DNA from: Locusta migratoria
Lineage: Eukaryota > Arthropoda > Insecta > Orthoptera > Acrididae
NCBI GenBank assembly: GCA_026315105.1
Contig: CM048745.1
Span: 755,491,506-755,555,505, forward strand
Direction of reading: 5' to 3'
Length of the DNA stretch: 64,000 nt
The notes beneath the pieces were generated by a model that was given only the letters and a program-made list of their open reading frames with translations, was not told the origin of the DNA and ran no database searches. Position 1 is the stretch's first letter; each line of letters begins with the position of its first letter. Shown one piece after another: positions 10,684 through 22,600 of the stretch. A program made the position numbers and the translations under genes.

Positions 10684-13150
10684 GGCCCGGGTATAGGAGG
10701 GGTGGGAAGGATCTTGGGCAGGATATATATCATTTCTGGGCACGAGGATAGAAAATCAAAACCTTGGCGAAGGATGTAATTTAATTGTTCAAGTCCAGGG
10801 TAGTACTGGCTGACAAGGCGAGTGCTCTTTTGTGGATGGTTACTGGTGTTAAGAGGAGGATTTGGGGTGTGTGAGGATATGGCACGAGAGATCTGTTTGC
10901 GGACTAGGTCTGTGGGGTAGTTTCTGTTTGTGAAGGCCTTTTTTGAGACCTTCAGCATATTCAGAAAGGGAGTTCTTGTCATTGCAGATATGCCGTCCAT
11001 GGGTGGCCAGACTGTAAGGGAGGGATTTTTTTATGTGGAAGGGATGGCAACTGTCAAAGTGTAGGTACTGTTGGTGGTTGGTAGGTTTAATATGGACGGA
11101 AGTGTGGATGGAGCCATCAGTGAGGTGGAGGTTGACATCAAGGAATGTGACATGGTATGCTGAGGAAGACCAGGTGAAATGGATGGGAGAGAAGGAATTG
11201 AGGTTCTGAAGAAAGGAGGATAGGATGTCCTGGCCCTGAGTCCAGGTCATGTAAATATCATCAATGAACCTGGACCAGACAAGAGGTTAGAGGTTTTGGG
11301 ATGCTAAGAAGGATTCCTCCAGACGGCCCATAAACGGGTTGGCATAGGAGGATGCCATGCGGGTGCCCATGGCTGTGCCTTGGATTTGATGGTAAACTTT
11401 CCCCTCAAAGGAAAAGTAGTTGTTAAGTAGGATGAAATTGGTAAGGGTTATAAGGAATGAGGTATCAGGCTTGAGTTCAGAGGGATGTTGGGAGAGGTAG
11501 TTTTCCAGAGCGGCAAGGCCATGGGCATGTGGGATGTTGGTGTATAGGGAGGTGGCATCCACTGTGACAAGTAAGGATCCAGGAGGCAAAGGGGTGGAAT
11601 AGTGGAGAGTCAGTGAAGGAAGTGGTTGGTATCTTTCATGTGGAAAGATAGATTTTGGACAATTGGTTGGAGGTGTTGGTCAACTAGGGCTGAAATTTGT
11701 TTGGTAAGAGCACAGTAACCAGCCACAATAGGGTGTCCAGGATTATTAGGTTTGTAGATTTTGGGGAGCATGTACAAGGTGAGTGTGCGGGGTGCTGCTG
11801 GGGTGAGGAGGAAGATGGATTCAGAGGAGAGTTTCTGGGTGGAGCCAAACGATTTTAGTAGGGATTGGAGATCTTGTTGGACTTTGGGGATGGGGTCAAT
11901 CTGGCACAACTTGTAGGAGGAGGAGTCAGAGAGTTGGCGGAGCCCTTCTGCCAGGTAGTCACTGTGGTCCATAACTACAGTGATGGCACGTTTATCTGCA
12001 GGGAGGATGATTATGTCAGGATTAGTTTTGAGGTTCTGGATGGCTCTTCTTTCTTCTGCTGAAAGGTTTGAGTTCTTGGGAAGGGACTTGGGAAAGGATG
12101 GTGAGGACAAGTTGGAGGTGAGAAACTCTTGGAGGGTAACCAGAGGGTGGTTAGGTGGGAGTGGAGGGGGATCTTTGTTGGATGGTGGTATGAATTGGGA
12201 CAGGCAGGGTTCAATATTGGGGTTAGGTAGATTGCGGTCAGAGGGATTGGTGGCAAAGTAGTGTTTCCATCGTAGGGATCAGGAAAAGGAGAGTAGGTCT
12301 TTGACAAGACCAACATGATTGAACTGGGGTGTAGGACTAAAGGTAAGACCTTTGCATAAAATGGAAACTTCAGTGGGGTTTAGGTTTTTTGTTGATAGGT
12401 TGACCACAGTGTTCTGGGGTTGTTTTGGTATTGGATGTTGAGGAGTGGTGGTAAGGAGTTTGGAGGGATGAGGTAGGTTCAAGAGGTCAGCTAAGCATGG
12501 TCTGGAAGCTATGAGGGGTTCATGAGGAGGAAGACTGTGGGTCGGATAAGGATTGGATATGGGTGCTCCAAGGCGGCAATATGATGTCAGCATGCTGGAC
12601 AATTTGAGGAGGTGGTGTTTGGAATGCTCCTCCACCTGCTGGAGATCAAAGGATTCAATCTGGGGATGTAGGTAGTTTTGGTTACACAATAGTAATATTT
12701 TACGGAGGGAGAGAAGGTAGCTAAGGGATTTATTAGCCATGGAGAGGTGATTTTGTAGTACTAGGTTCATGAGGGATAACAATTGGTGGGATCTGAAAAA
12801 GTGCAGGTCATTGTGGAAGGAGGGGTGGGATCCAGACAATGGAATTTTTAAGGTTAGACCATTGGGAGGGATACCATGACTAAGGCAGCATTTTTGGAAT
12901 AAGATGTGGGATTGGGTTTTGGCCAGGGAAAGGGATACTTTCCTGAACTGGTACAGATAGAAGGAGCAGGGGTCCATTGGGACAGGGATGGTGCAGGGAA
13001 AGTGGAAAATGAGGAATGATGGGAGAGAAAGTGGATTATGATGAGCCTAATGCCTGGGAAGAGGTTACTCAACACGCAAAATACACACCAGGCACGCAAA
13101 AGTTCGGAAATTCGCCCACACAAGGACACAGATACACACACAAGCACGCA
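10684..13150 (-). pseudogene. PLE reverse transcriptase region
   Basis: Penelope-type reverse transcriptase would copy element RNA at the nicked target. Minus strand, from right to left: an N-terminal region in pieces (12,977-12,279); a fingers region with 'LPADKRAITVVMDHSDY' (12,110-11,610); catalytic motif A 'VDATSLYTNIP' and 'GTAMGTRMASSYAN' (11,589-11,287); and the catalytic 'RFIDDIYM' just after a stop at about 11,287. The thumb-side 'FLDVNLHLTDGSIHTSVHIK' follows (11,250-10,849). The Asp pair is intact, but at least three frame breaks or stops separate the pieces. Confidence 0.85.
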
Positions 13151-13292
13151 GATTCAGAGTAAAGAGCTCCACAGTAAAGATCAAGCACTGGTCAGGCAGA
13201 CAATATTGAAAGTAATCCAGGAATTTAAGACTACGGATCTGTACTCAGTAACAAACCTGATAATACTCACTCTGGTAGCCGGCAACACCACT

Positions 13293-14774
13293 TCAACTCT
13301 CACAGATTGTAGTGGGACGGGCGAACACGTCTTGAAAGATCATACAAGCTACTCCATAATCGGACGCATCCGTGCACATGCAAAAATCTAGGCTAAACTC
13401 GGGATGGTACATCTTAGCATTAACCAATGTATCTTTTATTTTATTAAAGATCTCTTCTTCTTCCTTTTCCCAAGTCCAAATGATATTCTGCTTCAATAGA
13501 TTCAACAATCTAGGATGGATTATATCCTGACCAGGGAGGAAACGTCTCAGGAAACCGATCATACCTAAAAAGGACTTAAGCTGCTTTCAGTTCCTTGGGC
13601 TTGGGCATTGAGAAATTGCTTCAATCTGAGAAGGATCTGGTTTAATTCCTTCACTAGTGACTATATGTCCTAAGAACCTAACTTCTTCCTGCCCGAAAAA
13701 GGATTTGGCCAGCTTCAAAGTTACTTCCCTTTTCAATTAAATGTTCAAGTAACTCTTCCAACACAGAAAGATGCTCTTCCCATGTTGCTGTAGCTACTAA
13801 AATGTCATCAACATACATATTAATCTTTTGCAGTAATTGTGGACCAATTACAGCATCCAGTGCACGTATGAATACTGCCATGGATATATTCAGCCCAAAT
13901 GGAAGCACTTGGAACTGGTAAGAACGACCCTCAAATAGGAAAGCAGTGAACTCTCTAGATGAAGGATTTAATACTACTTGATAATACCCTGAGGTTAAAT
14001 CCATGGTACTCATGTACTTGGAGCTGGCAAGTTTTACTAATATATCTTCCCATGGGGATGGATCGATCTCGATCCATTTCAATGATCTTGTTAAATTCTC
14101 TGGCGTCTAAAACTAAACGCACATCACCTCCCACCTTTTTAACAATCCACAAGGGGTTACTGAATGCACTACAAGACCGTTCAATGATGTCTTGTGCTAT
14201 CATCTTTTCTATCTCCTTTGCAGCGTGAACTTTGAGCTCAATCGGAATCAGATAAGGCTTTCTGAAGAAAGGTTTCCTGTCTTTAACCTTTGGTTTATAT
14301 ATATAATCTTTGACTCGACCCAGAATGTCAGAAAACACTCGCCTGTATTTTAATAACAACAATTCTAGTTCACTTCTTTCATAAGGCAGTAAAGAATTAT
14401 TTGTATGACATTTATCCCTAACTTGAGACTCGAAGTCACTTACTCCCATCTTTAATGTATTTAACCTGAAGAGCTTCATATCCCACATTGGATGATTGGT
14501 GGTCTGAAAATTTAATCTTCTTGGTATTACATTCATCACTACAAATAATAAGGACATATTCGTTAAAGTCTAATACAGCTTTATGCTTACATAACCAATC
14601 TGTTCCCAATATTAAAGCCAGGGAGGTGAAGGACCCACGCCCATCGAGAATGTGACAGAGTATGTAGTCAATTGACCGAAGCAGCAACTGAAAGCAAACT
14701 CCTGAAGGTAGTAGAGAAGACAGACTAGCTGCATACTGATGGTCCAGGGTTTTGTATCCCATCCTCGTCGCCAC
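13293..14774 (-). pseudogene. Gypsy pol (protease linker, RT, RNase H start)
   Basis: In order: 'LILGTDWLCKHKAVLDF' (protease-to-RT linker, 14,774-14,436); RT fingers '.IIERSCSAFSNPLWIVKKV' (14,557-13,955); 'TMDLTSGYYQVVLNPSSREF', 'LPFGLNISMAVF' and catalytic 'MYVDDILVAT' (14,082-13,678); then RNase H onset 'CTDASDYGVAC' (13,562-13,293). At least two frameshifts separate the blocks. The YVDD box and TMDL Asp are kept, but the gene cannot give one protein. Confidence 0.8.
14754..14773 (-). other. Gypsy primer-binding site
   Basis: TGGCGACGAGGATGGGATAC on the minus strand has the TGG start expected just inside a 5' LTR. Which tRNA it would pair with was not determined. Confidence 0.5.
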
Positions 14775-15249
14775 TTTTGTGTCCTGTCGCCGCTTTTGTC
14801 TCTCGTTTCCGTCGTGTCGGTGGCCGAGTGGAATGAGACCGACACAGGAATAAAGATAGCACGCTGGTGCAGGTACGAAGGGGAGCAGCCAGAAACTAGA
14901 AACACTAGAGTAAATTAGAACGAGATATATATTGCACAGAATTTATACAATACTTAACTTTTACATAGTTGTGTACTGCAGATACAGAGTTGAGCTAGAG
15001 TCCTGCCTAGTGCCTCACTGATAGCCAAGTCTTCACTGGTGCCTATCTGATTCCGAAGTGTTAACTGGTTCCTATCTCAGTCCCAAGTGAACGATGTCGT
15101 TCAGTGGTGGCCACGAGCGGAGTTGCAGCAGAGGGCGCTCGTGGCTGTCGTCGTAAGAACGCCACGCCATGCGTGCATGGCGGCGCGCGGCGAAAGTAGG
15201 TGGCGCGCACTTTGGACTTGTGCGACACCACACAGGGAATCAATGAAAA

Positions 15250-17812
15250 AGACAGCAGATGATGGATGACCATGCATAGATGATAACCGGCATGCGTAGT
15301 AACTAAAGAGGATTTCCTGGCAATATGACAGTGGTAATCCGGCAGCTTCAGCATAGAGGCTGTCAACAGGACTGGTATAATAAGCCCCTGTGGCCAGTCA
15401 AATCCCATGGGGATGGATCATGTTGAGACGAAGTAAAATGGACAAGCATGCAGATGAATAGACAATACACCCGTAGTCTAGTTTTGAGCGAACAAGGGGT
15501 CGGAAAAGCAAAGAAGAGTGATCCGGTCAGCTCCCCAGGAAGTATCACATAGTGCATGTAGTACATTGTGAAATCGAGTACAATGAGCTGCCAGGTTAGA
15601 TATGTGGGCCAACCAGCAGAGTTTCCTGTTGAATTCTAGCCCCAGGAATCGAGATGTATTAACAAACTGAAGGGAGAGTGGGACAAGATGAAGGAATGGC
15701 GTCGCCAGAAATTCATACACACTGTCTTGTCAGTGGAAAAACGAAAGCCATTACTGATGCTCCATACAGAGAGATGGTCAAGACAATGCTGAAGGCACTG
15801 CTCAAGAAGACAAGTTCGTTGAGAGCTGCAGTAAATCGCAAAGTAATCTACAAATAAAGATGCTGAAAGCCTGGCACAAGACACGATAGGGTTTATTGCG
15901 ATGGCAAAAAGAACTATGCTTAACACTGAGTCCTTACGTACACCGATCTCTTGAGAGAAAGTATTTGACAAGACCGAGCCCACAAGTGCTTTAAAAATGC
16001 GATCCTGTAAAAAGTGCTGAATGAAAATGGGTAGGTGACCCCGGAATCCCCAGGCATGTAATTTCTGAAGGAACCCAGTTATCCAACAGGTATCGTAAGC
16101 CTTCTCCAAATCGAAAAACACAGCTACCGTTTGCCACTTCTGCAGAAAGTTATTCATAACATGGGCTGAAAGGGCAACTAGGTGGTCTACGTGGGAGCAG
16201 AGTTTGCGAAAACCACATTGGGCATTAGTATGGAGATTCCAAGATTCAAACAACCATACCAACTGACCATTAATCATTTGTTCCATCACTTTGCAAATGC
16301 TGCTGGTGAGGGGAATAGGACAGTAGCTGGAGGGAAGATGTTTGTCTTTCCCCAGGCTTAGGTATGAGAATGACTATGGCTTCGCACCAGTGACTAGGGA
16401 ACGTACCATCCGTCCAGATGCAGTTATAGGTTTGAAGAAGAAAACGCACACCCTCAGGAGAGAGGTGTCTTAACATTTGTACATGGATGCCATTAGGACC
16501 CAGAGATGAAAGTCGAGATGAAGAGACTGTGTCACGAAGCTCCCTCATGGTATACTCAGCATTGTAGCATTCACCATTCTGACAGAAGAAAGATATTGCC
16601 CTCGCTTCCATCGCCAGTCTACGAGGGAGGAAAGTGGAAGGGTAGTGTATGGAACTGGAAATCTGAGCAAAATGGCGAGCGAGAATGTTAGAGGTGTCTA
16701 TAGGGTGGAATTCGTGAGTAAGATGAAGCTCTGGAGAGTTGTCGGAAGTTGCCCCAAACAACAGAAGAAGAAGTAGAACTGTTGAAAGAGCTAGTAAGTG
16801 TTATCCAACTGGCCTGTTTACACTCTCTAAAGAGGCGACAGCACTTAGCACACAACCTTTTGTACTGGATATAGTCTCCAATGTGGGATGGCACTGAAAG
16901 ACGCAGAGGGCGCGTCTCCGAGCTCTTAGAGCATCACAACACGCCTCAGCCCACCAGAGGACAGGTGTACGTTTTGGCATCACAGGGGTACGAAGGATAG
17001 AACATTCTGCAGCAGTGAGGATCGTAGCAATTAGGTAGTTGACCTGCTCATCTATATTTGAAAATTGTTGTTTGTGGAAAGTCACCAATGACAAATAAAG
17101 CTGCCAGTCTGGTTTGCCAAACTGCCATTTTTGCATTTGCGCTGACAGATGAGGCATTAGCAGACAAATGACACATGGGAAGTGGTCGCTCGAGTGTGTA
17201 TCAGACCACTCTAAGCATCGGGCAAGCTGCGCGGTACAGATTGCACAATCCAGGGGGAATAGAGTAAGTGTGGAGTCTGAAAGATATGTTGGTTCACTGG
17301 TATTGAGACAAATGAGATTGAGGTCGTTAAAGATATCTACCAAGAGGGTGCCTTTCTGACAGGGGTGTGGATAGCTCCATAGGGGATTGTGGGCATTGAA
17401 GTCGCCAACCAGAAGAAACAGAGTGGGAACTGAACAGTGAGGTGCAAAAGGTCTGCCCTGGTGACAGTGAACAACGCAGGTGTGTAGATGTTGCACAGCG
17501 AAAAGTTAAAACCTGGGGAAGAGAGAGAGAGGCTAACAGCAACAGCCTGGAGCTGTGTATCTAGGGGAATAGTGTGACTGTGGATATCATCTCGTATGAG
17601 TAGCATGATGGCCCCATGAGCTGGGATTCCTGCTGAGGGGGGGGGGGGAGGTCAAAATGGATACAGTTGAAGTGTGGGAAGTTAAAACGATCATGTGGGT
17701 TTAATTTTGTTTCCTGGAGGTAGAAAATAATTGGTGAATAAGTTCGCGTAAGAAGCTGCAGTTCAGTCCTATTGGACTGGATGCCGCGAACGTTCCATTG
17801 GAGGATTGACAT
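15250..17812 (-). pseudogene. I-like LINE ORF2: endonuclease and reverse transcriptase
   Basis: Starts with 'MSILQWNVRGIQSNRTELQL' at 17,812, the N-terminus of an APE-type endonuclease. 'FYLQETKL' and 'LLVGDFNAHNPLW' are its active-site blocks, and 'SDHFPCVI' is the final His block. RT follows: 'GPNGIHVQML', 'PKPGERQ', 'VFFDLEKAYDTCW' (catalytic Asp), and 'LFVDYFAIYCSS', where the second Asp of the F-V-D-D box is Tyr. A thumb region ends with 'TGAYYTSPVDSLYAEAGLPP'. There are several frameshifts. The 'DLEKAYD' style and the tail suggest the I clade. Confidence 0.8.
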
Positions 17813-17819
17813 TACTGAG

Positions 17820-19230
17820 ATGGGTTAAAAAGAAGAGCAGTCATCCAAGTAACTGCTGACTGCCTCTGTGTGTGGACTCATAGATGCCACCGTCTATGTC
17901 CGGAGGACACTGGTCCATTAATTCCACTGGTATGTCAGGATTCACGTTGTGATGGCCTCCTGACTGGCTATTGTTGGAATGGCCCTATGGCACAGAACGT
18001 GACTGAGACTGAGTTCGCTAGGTGACACCGTTGAGGATGAGCGACGAGAAGGTGAAGGTGTGGATCTTGTCTTACTGGACTTTTCTGACCCCTGACGGGT
18101 CACAGACGACTTTGAAAGCTGTTGGGTAGGAGTCCGCAGGAAGTCGTCATGGGAGTATTCCTTTTTCGATTTCCTGCTTTCTGTCTGCAAGGACTGTTTT
18201 TTCGGTGGTGCAAGATGTGTTTTGTTAGGGCAGTGCACATCCTTTGTGATTGAAGAAGTTGCTGGAAACAAACCCACAACTAGAGTTTAGAGTGCGAGAG
18301 CCTCCACCTGTACAGAGAAGCTGTGTAACAGTGTGGCTTTGAGGAGACATTTTGCTTGAGAGGCACTTTCTGTCTCCAGCAGACAAGACGAAGACGAGAT
18401 CATGATTTTACCAGGTCTGCAACTGCATCAACTCCTTTTTGTATAATGAACAGATTCACAGAAGAAAGTTTTGCCCCCCGTAAACAACCTAACAACAACA
18501 ACAACACAGAAGAAAATTTTTTCCCTTACTCAGTCCGGGACACCACTACATAATGAGGTGCTGCAGGCAGACTGGTTGAGGCAGTGTTTTCTTTTGAATC
18601 TTTCATTACCTTATATTTTCTTTTAGAGGAAGAACCCATTGTGGTTGAATTTCCCATGATTGTCAGTGTCCTCAATGGCGTGCTCCTTCCTACTGGAGGC
18701 CCCTCAAAGGGGGCTCACCCGCCTTACGTGATTGTCCACACCTCAGGTCATACCTCCCAAACTTCAGACGGAGGGACCAATTGGCATACTGGGAAGGTTT
18801 CACCTCAGGGATTCATGCGAGCCCTACTTGCTGACCCGGGGCTGGGACTTACGCATTACCCAATCACCTTTTACGCAGCAAGTGCGTGGGCGGCCTTCAG
18901 GAAAACACACAGGGAGGAGAAAAGAAGAAGAGAAGAGAGACCTCAAACACCAAGGTGGAGGTAAAGAAGAGAAAGAAGAAATATACAAGCAAAACAGGAA
19001 AGATACAGATAGAACACATGTATTTGTACAACCTTCGGTTTCCCGAAGTAGGTGCAAAACTGTCCCTAAGAGAGGGGGAAAAGGATGAGGGGGGGGGGGG
19101 GGGGTAGTCATACAGTGCGAAAAGGAAGTAGCACTGCAAAGGCTGGGGCCCGGGTTTGCTCTGCATGTACCGCACTAAGAAAAGAGAAGTGAGTCCCCGG
19201 GGGGGGGGGGGGGGTGCAACCAGATGTTCA
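17820..19230 (-). pseudogene. I-like LINE ORF1 and 5' region
   Basis: Only a basic, Ser-rich stretch (18,277-17,942, with 'RSTPSPSRRSSSTVSPS') is readable as protein. It is typical of a nucleic-acid-binding ORF1. No zinc knuckle is readable in this copy. The block next to 18,640-19,100 is non-coding or eroded. Confidence 0.45.
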
Positions 19231-19235
19231 TCATA

Positions 19236-19530
19236 CATCATAGCTTCTGCAATGACCCAGACAAATGTTGGACTGTTGCCTGCTTTCATGCGGCATGATC
19301 AACCCCAATTGAACTGCTCCGTCAGGAGAGTCAATATGGAGATTGATTAACTGCTTAGGGCGGCCACTCTGTCGGTCATAGGTTTGGTTCCTGTGGATGC
19401 TATTGATAGGTGGGATTTCACTAGACATGGCCTGCATCTCAATAGGAAAGGGAAGGAGAAACTAGCTGGGTTGATAGCAAAATCCTTAAGGGGGGACACT
19501 GCAATTCATGAAGGTACTTCTTTTTTAGGC
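19236..19530 (+). pseudogene. CR1-like ORF1 end (SGNH hydrolase)
   Basis: 'TNVGLLPAFMRHDQPQLN' is followed after a stop by 'IDRWDFTRHGLHLNRKGKEK'. The latter is the C-terminal block of the SGNH/GDSL-type esterase domain found in ORF1 of several CR1-group LINEs, where the catalytic His lies in '(D/H)GLHLN'. The N-terminal Ser block is absent through truncation. Confidence 0.65.
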
Positions 19531-19559
19531 TAAGATCAGTGTCCAGTGAGAAGCTCAGG

Positions 19560-20270
19560 CAGGCAGGTGCTAAAAATGTTGAAAAATCAAATATTTCTCA
19601 GAAAAGTAAAGTAAAAAATAATGTTAGCATTTTTCACCAGAATATTGGGGGACTAAAGAATAAAATAGATGAGCTTTTAGTTTGTTTAGATGGTATAGAA
19701 ACTGATAATGAACTGATAATGTAATAGATATACTATGCCTGTCTGAGCATCACATTGTCACCGGTATGGAAAATGTGAATGTCAGTGGATATAAATTAGT
19801 CTCAAATGTAAGTAGAGATAATAAGATAAGAGGAGGAGTTGCCATATATGCCAAAAGCTATCACAGTGTAAAAAATTTAGAAACAAAAAAGTTTTGTGTA
19901 GGGCAGCATATTGAAGCATGTGCCTGCCAGCTTAAACTTAATGATGATTATCTTATAATTGTAACAGTATATAGGTCCCCTTCAGGGAACTTTCAGTTAT
20001 TTCTGGAAAACTTGGATGCCTTGTTGTGCTATCTGTCAGATAGGGGGAAGCAAATTATTATTTGTGGTTATTTCAATGTAGATTCACTGAAAGAGTGTAA
20101 TAGGAAGAAAGACCTGGAAGTCTTACTTGGTTCATTCAATCTGACATCCGTTATTGATTTTCCTACTCAGGTAGTAAAGGACAGCAGTACATTGATAGAT
20201 AACTTTTTTATAGACCAAGAGAAGTTTAACAACATAAATGCTTGTCCCATTGAGAATGGTCTTTAGGATC
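19560..20270 (+). pseudogene. CR1-like endonuclease domain
   Basis: Pieces of an APE-type endonuclease: 'VSIFHQNIGGLKNKIDELLV', a stop, 'LCLSEHH', 'GGVAIYAKSYHSVKN', 'VTVYRSPSGNFQLFLENLDA', and 'IIICGYFNVDSLKE', where the canonical GDFN Asp is Tyr. The C-terminal His block is replaced by a stop near 20,264. Not functional. Confidence 0.8.
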
Positions 20271-20338
20271 AAGGTGCACAGCTAGTAACAGTATATGAAA
20301 TAGCTCCGTTCAGTAATTCGAAACAGTCCACCAGAATA

Positions 20339-20881
20339 GTGCGCTCGATTAATGACTTACCAACTAAAAATTTCAAAGAAAGTCTACAGCAGTTAGACTG
20401 GGATGAGGTTTACAAGGAACCTGATGTTAATTTAAAATATACTTTATTTCACGATACATTTGTAAGGGTATTTGATAACTGTTTCCCCAAGAAATTAGTA
20501 AAATTTAATTCTAAGAAACCATGCAAAAAACCATGGCTTACTAAAGGAATAAAAATATCATGTAAACGAAAAAGGGAACTATATCTGTCCACAAGAAAGA
20601 GTAATAACCCAGAAACAATAAAATATTATAAAAGCTACTGTGCTACATTAAGAAAAGTTATTAAAAAATCAAGAAGCATGTGCATCATGTCTGAGATTAG
20701 CTCCTCTGATAATAAAATTAAAACAATTTGGAATATTATTAAAAGGGAGACATGGCAACCAAGAGCAGAGGAAGAAGGTATTACCATCAAAACAAATGAA
20801 AACTTTATCAACAAAAAGTCAGAAGTTGAAAACATTTTTAATGATTACTTTTTTAAATGTTGTGGAGAAAATAGGATCTAA
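20339..20881 (+). pseudogene. CR1-like RT N-terminal part, frameshifted
   Basis: 'KPWLTKGIKISCKRKRELYL' and '.TIWNIIKRET' form the linker between endonuclease and RT in this family. The frame ends at 20,881, and the RT continues in another frame from about 20,840 ('LNVVEKIGSKCSLEGA'). This is a one-base frameshift in a T-rich run. Confidence 0.8.
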
Positions 20882-22504
20882 ATGTTCATTAGAAGGAGCA
20901 AGGCAATTAATGGAAGAGGCCATACCCACACAATTTGATAGAATTGAAATTCCACCCACCTCAGCTTCAGAAATTAGGAAAATAATAAACACTCTCAAGA
21001 GTAAACGGTCATATGGAATTGATGGCATTTCCAGCAGGGTATTAAAAACTTGTTCCCAGGAGATAAGTAGGATTCTCAGTCATATTTGTAATAGCTCATT
21101 AAAGCAGGCTATTTTCCCAGATAGACTGAAATATGCTATCGTTAAACCTTTGCATAAAAATGGGGATACACACGATGTCGACAACTACCGGCCCATCTCA
21201 CTTCTGACAGCTTTATCAAAGATTTTTGAAAAAGTTATGTATTCTCGAGTTGCTTCACATATTAGTATAAATAAAGTTCTAACAAAATGTCAGTTTGGTT
21301 TTCAAAAAAGCTTTTCAACTGAAAATGCTATATATACCTTCACTGATGAAATATTAAATGCTTTGAATAACCGGACATCACCAGTAGGGATTTTTTGTGA
21401 TCTTTCAAAGGCTTTTGATTGTGTAAATCATGGGATTCTTTTAGATAAGCTTAAGTATTGTGGTATGAGTGGGACAGTGCACAAATGGTTTAAATCATAC
21501 TTAACTGGAAGAGTGCAGAAAGTTGAAATAAGCAGTTCACATGATGTAGATGAGACAATTAATTCTTCTAACTGGGGAGTTATCAAAAATGGGGTCCCAC
21601 AAGGTTCAGTCTTGGGTCCTTTGCTGTTCTTAATATATATTAATGACTTGACATTCTACATACACGAAGATGCTAAGCTAGTACTTTTTGCTGATGATAC
21701 AATTATAGCTATCACACCTGACAAACAGGAATTAACTAATGAAATTGTAAATGATATCTTCCAGAAAGTCATTAAGTGGTTCTCTACAAATGGACTCTCA
21801 TTAAACTTTGATAAAACCCAGTATATACAGTTTCATACAGTAAATGGCATGACACCATTAATAAATTTAGACTTTGAACATAAATCTGTAGCTAAGGTAG
21901 AATATTCAAAATTTTTAGGTGTTTGCATTGATGAGGGACTGAATTGGAAGAAACATATTGAAGATCTCCTGAAACGTCTGAGTTCAGCTACTTATGCTAT
22001 CAGGGTCATTGCAAAATTTGGTGATATAAATCTCAGTAAATTAGCTTACTACGCCTATTTTCATTCACTGCTTTCATATGGGATCATGTTCTGGGGCAAT
22101 TCAACATTGAGTAAAAAAGTATTCATTGCACAAAAGTGTGTAATCAGAATAATTGCTGGAGCCCACCCAAGAGCATCCTGCAGACATTTATTTAGGGATC
22201 TAGGGATACTCACTGTAGCTCCACAGTATATATATTCACTCATGAAATTTGTTATTAACAATCCGACCCAATTCAAAAGTAATAGCAGTGTGCATAGCTA
22301 CAACACTAGGAGAAAGGATTATATTCACTATTCAAGGTTAAATCTAACTTTGGCTCAAAAAGGGGTGAATTATGCTGCCACAAAAGTCTTTGGTCACTTA
22401 TCAAGTAGCATCAAAAGTCTGACAGATAGCCAACTAGTATTTAAAAAGAAATTAAAGGAATTTCTGAATGGCAACTCCTTCTACAATGTAGATGAATTTT
22501 TAGA

Positions 22505-22514
<10 letters not shown>
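20796..22514 (+). CDS. CR1-like reverse transcriptase, long open frame
   Basis: This frame of 572 codons is still open. It carries the full RT palm: 'KPLHKNGDTHDVDNYRPISL', 'FGFQKSFSTENAI', 'IFCDLSKAFDCVNHGILLDK' (catalytic Asp), 'VPQGSVLGPLLF', and the catalytic 'LFADDTIIAI'. Downstream are 'FSTNGLSLNFDKTQYIQFHT', 'SKFLGVCIDE' and a thumb region ending '...YNVDEFLDKT'. It would copy element RNA at a nicked target site in the nucleus. It is split from its endonuclease by a frameshift, so it is probably not expressed as a complete ORF2. The first Met of the open frame is not a native start. Confidence 0.88.
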
Positions 22515-22564
<50 letters not shown>

Positions 22565-22600
22565 AAATTAAATTAAATTAAAAAATGAAAATAAAATAAG
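22513..22600 (+). repeat. A47 run and AATTA repeats
   Basis: A run of about 47 A's directly follows the RT stop codon, then AATTA units. It lies inside the element, upstream of a 3' UTR of about 110 bp, so it is not the terminal tail. Confidence 0.85.

Larger units (their letters stand above)
8345..13160 (-). mobile_element. Penelope-like element (PLE), split by a DNA transposon
   Basis: Long minus-strand PLE covering the reverse transcriptase (13,150-10,684) and the GIY-YIG endonuclease with 3' region (9,459-8,345). The two halves are separated by a 1,224-bp DDE transposon at 9,460-10,683. Removing that insert and one GGCC copy restores continuous reading through 'PIPGPGYKVVFRHPSNL'. The 3' region carries a (CA)n tract and the typical 'CTGAAGAAGGCCATGGCC' motif. 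It is inactive because of several stops. Confidence 0.85.
13160..15240 (-). mobile_element. Gypsy LTR retrotransposon remnant (LTR + PBS + partial pol)
   Basis: Minus-strand Gypsy copy. A 5' LTR-like block (15,240 to about 14,786) is followed by TGGCGACGAGGATGGGATAC, a primer-binding-site-type sequence at 14,754-14,773. The protease-to-RT linker starts almost at once, so gag is missing. Pol runs to the start of RNase H and stops at 13,162 against the PLE. No 3' LTR is present. Confidence 0.7.
15240..19230 (-). mobile_element. I-like LINE (copy A)
   Basis: Minus-strand non-LTR retrotransposon with ORF1 remains (about 19,230-17,820), endonuclease (17,812-17,000) and reverse transcriptase (16,761-15,250). 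The 3' RNase H end is missing: it stops near 15,240 against the Gypsy LTR. Its 5' end abuts the plus-strand CR1-like element at 19,236. Stretches of G10-G18 on the plus strand (C runs in the sense strand) punctuate the 5' half. Confidence 0.7.

Noticed and set aside
18356..19107. Plus-strand frames of 65-126 codons
   Set aside because: They are antisense to the 5' region of the minus-strand I-like LINE and are Arg/Lys-rich by composition only.
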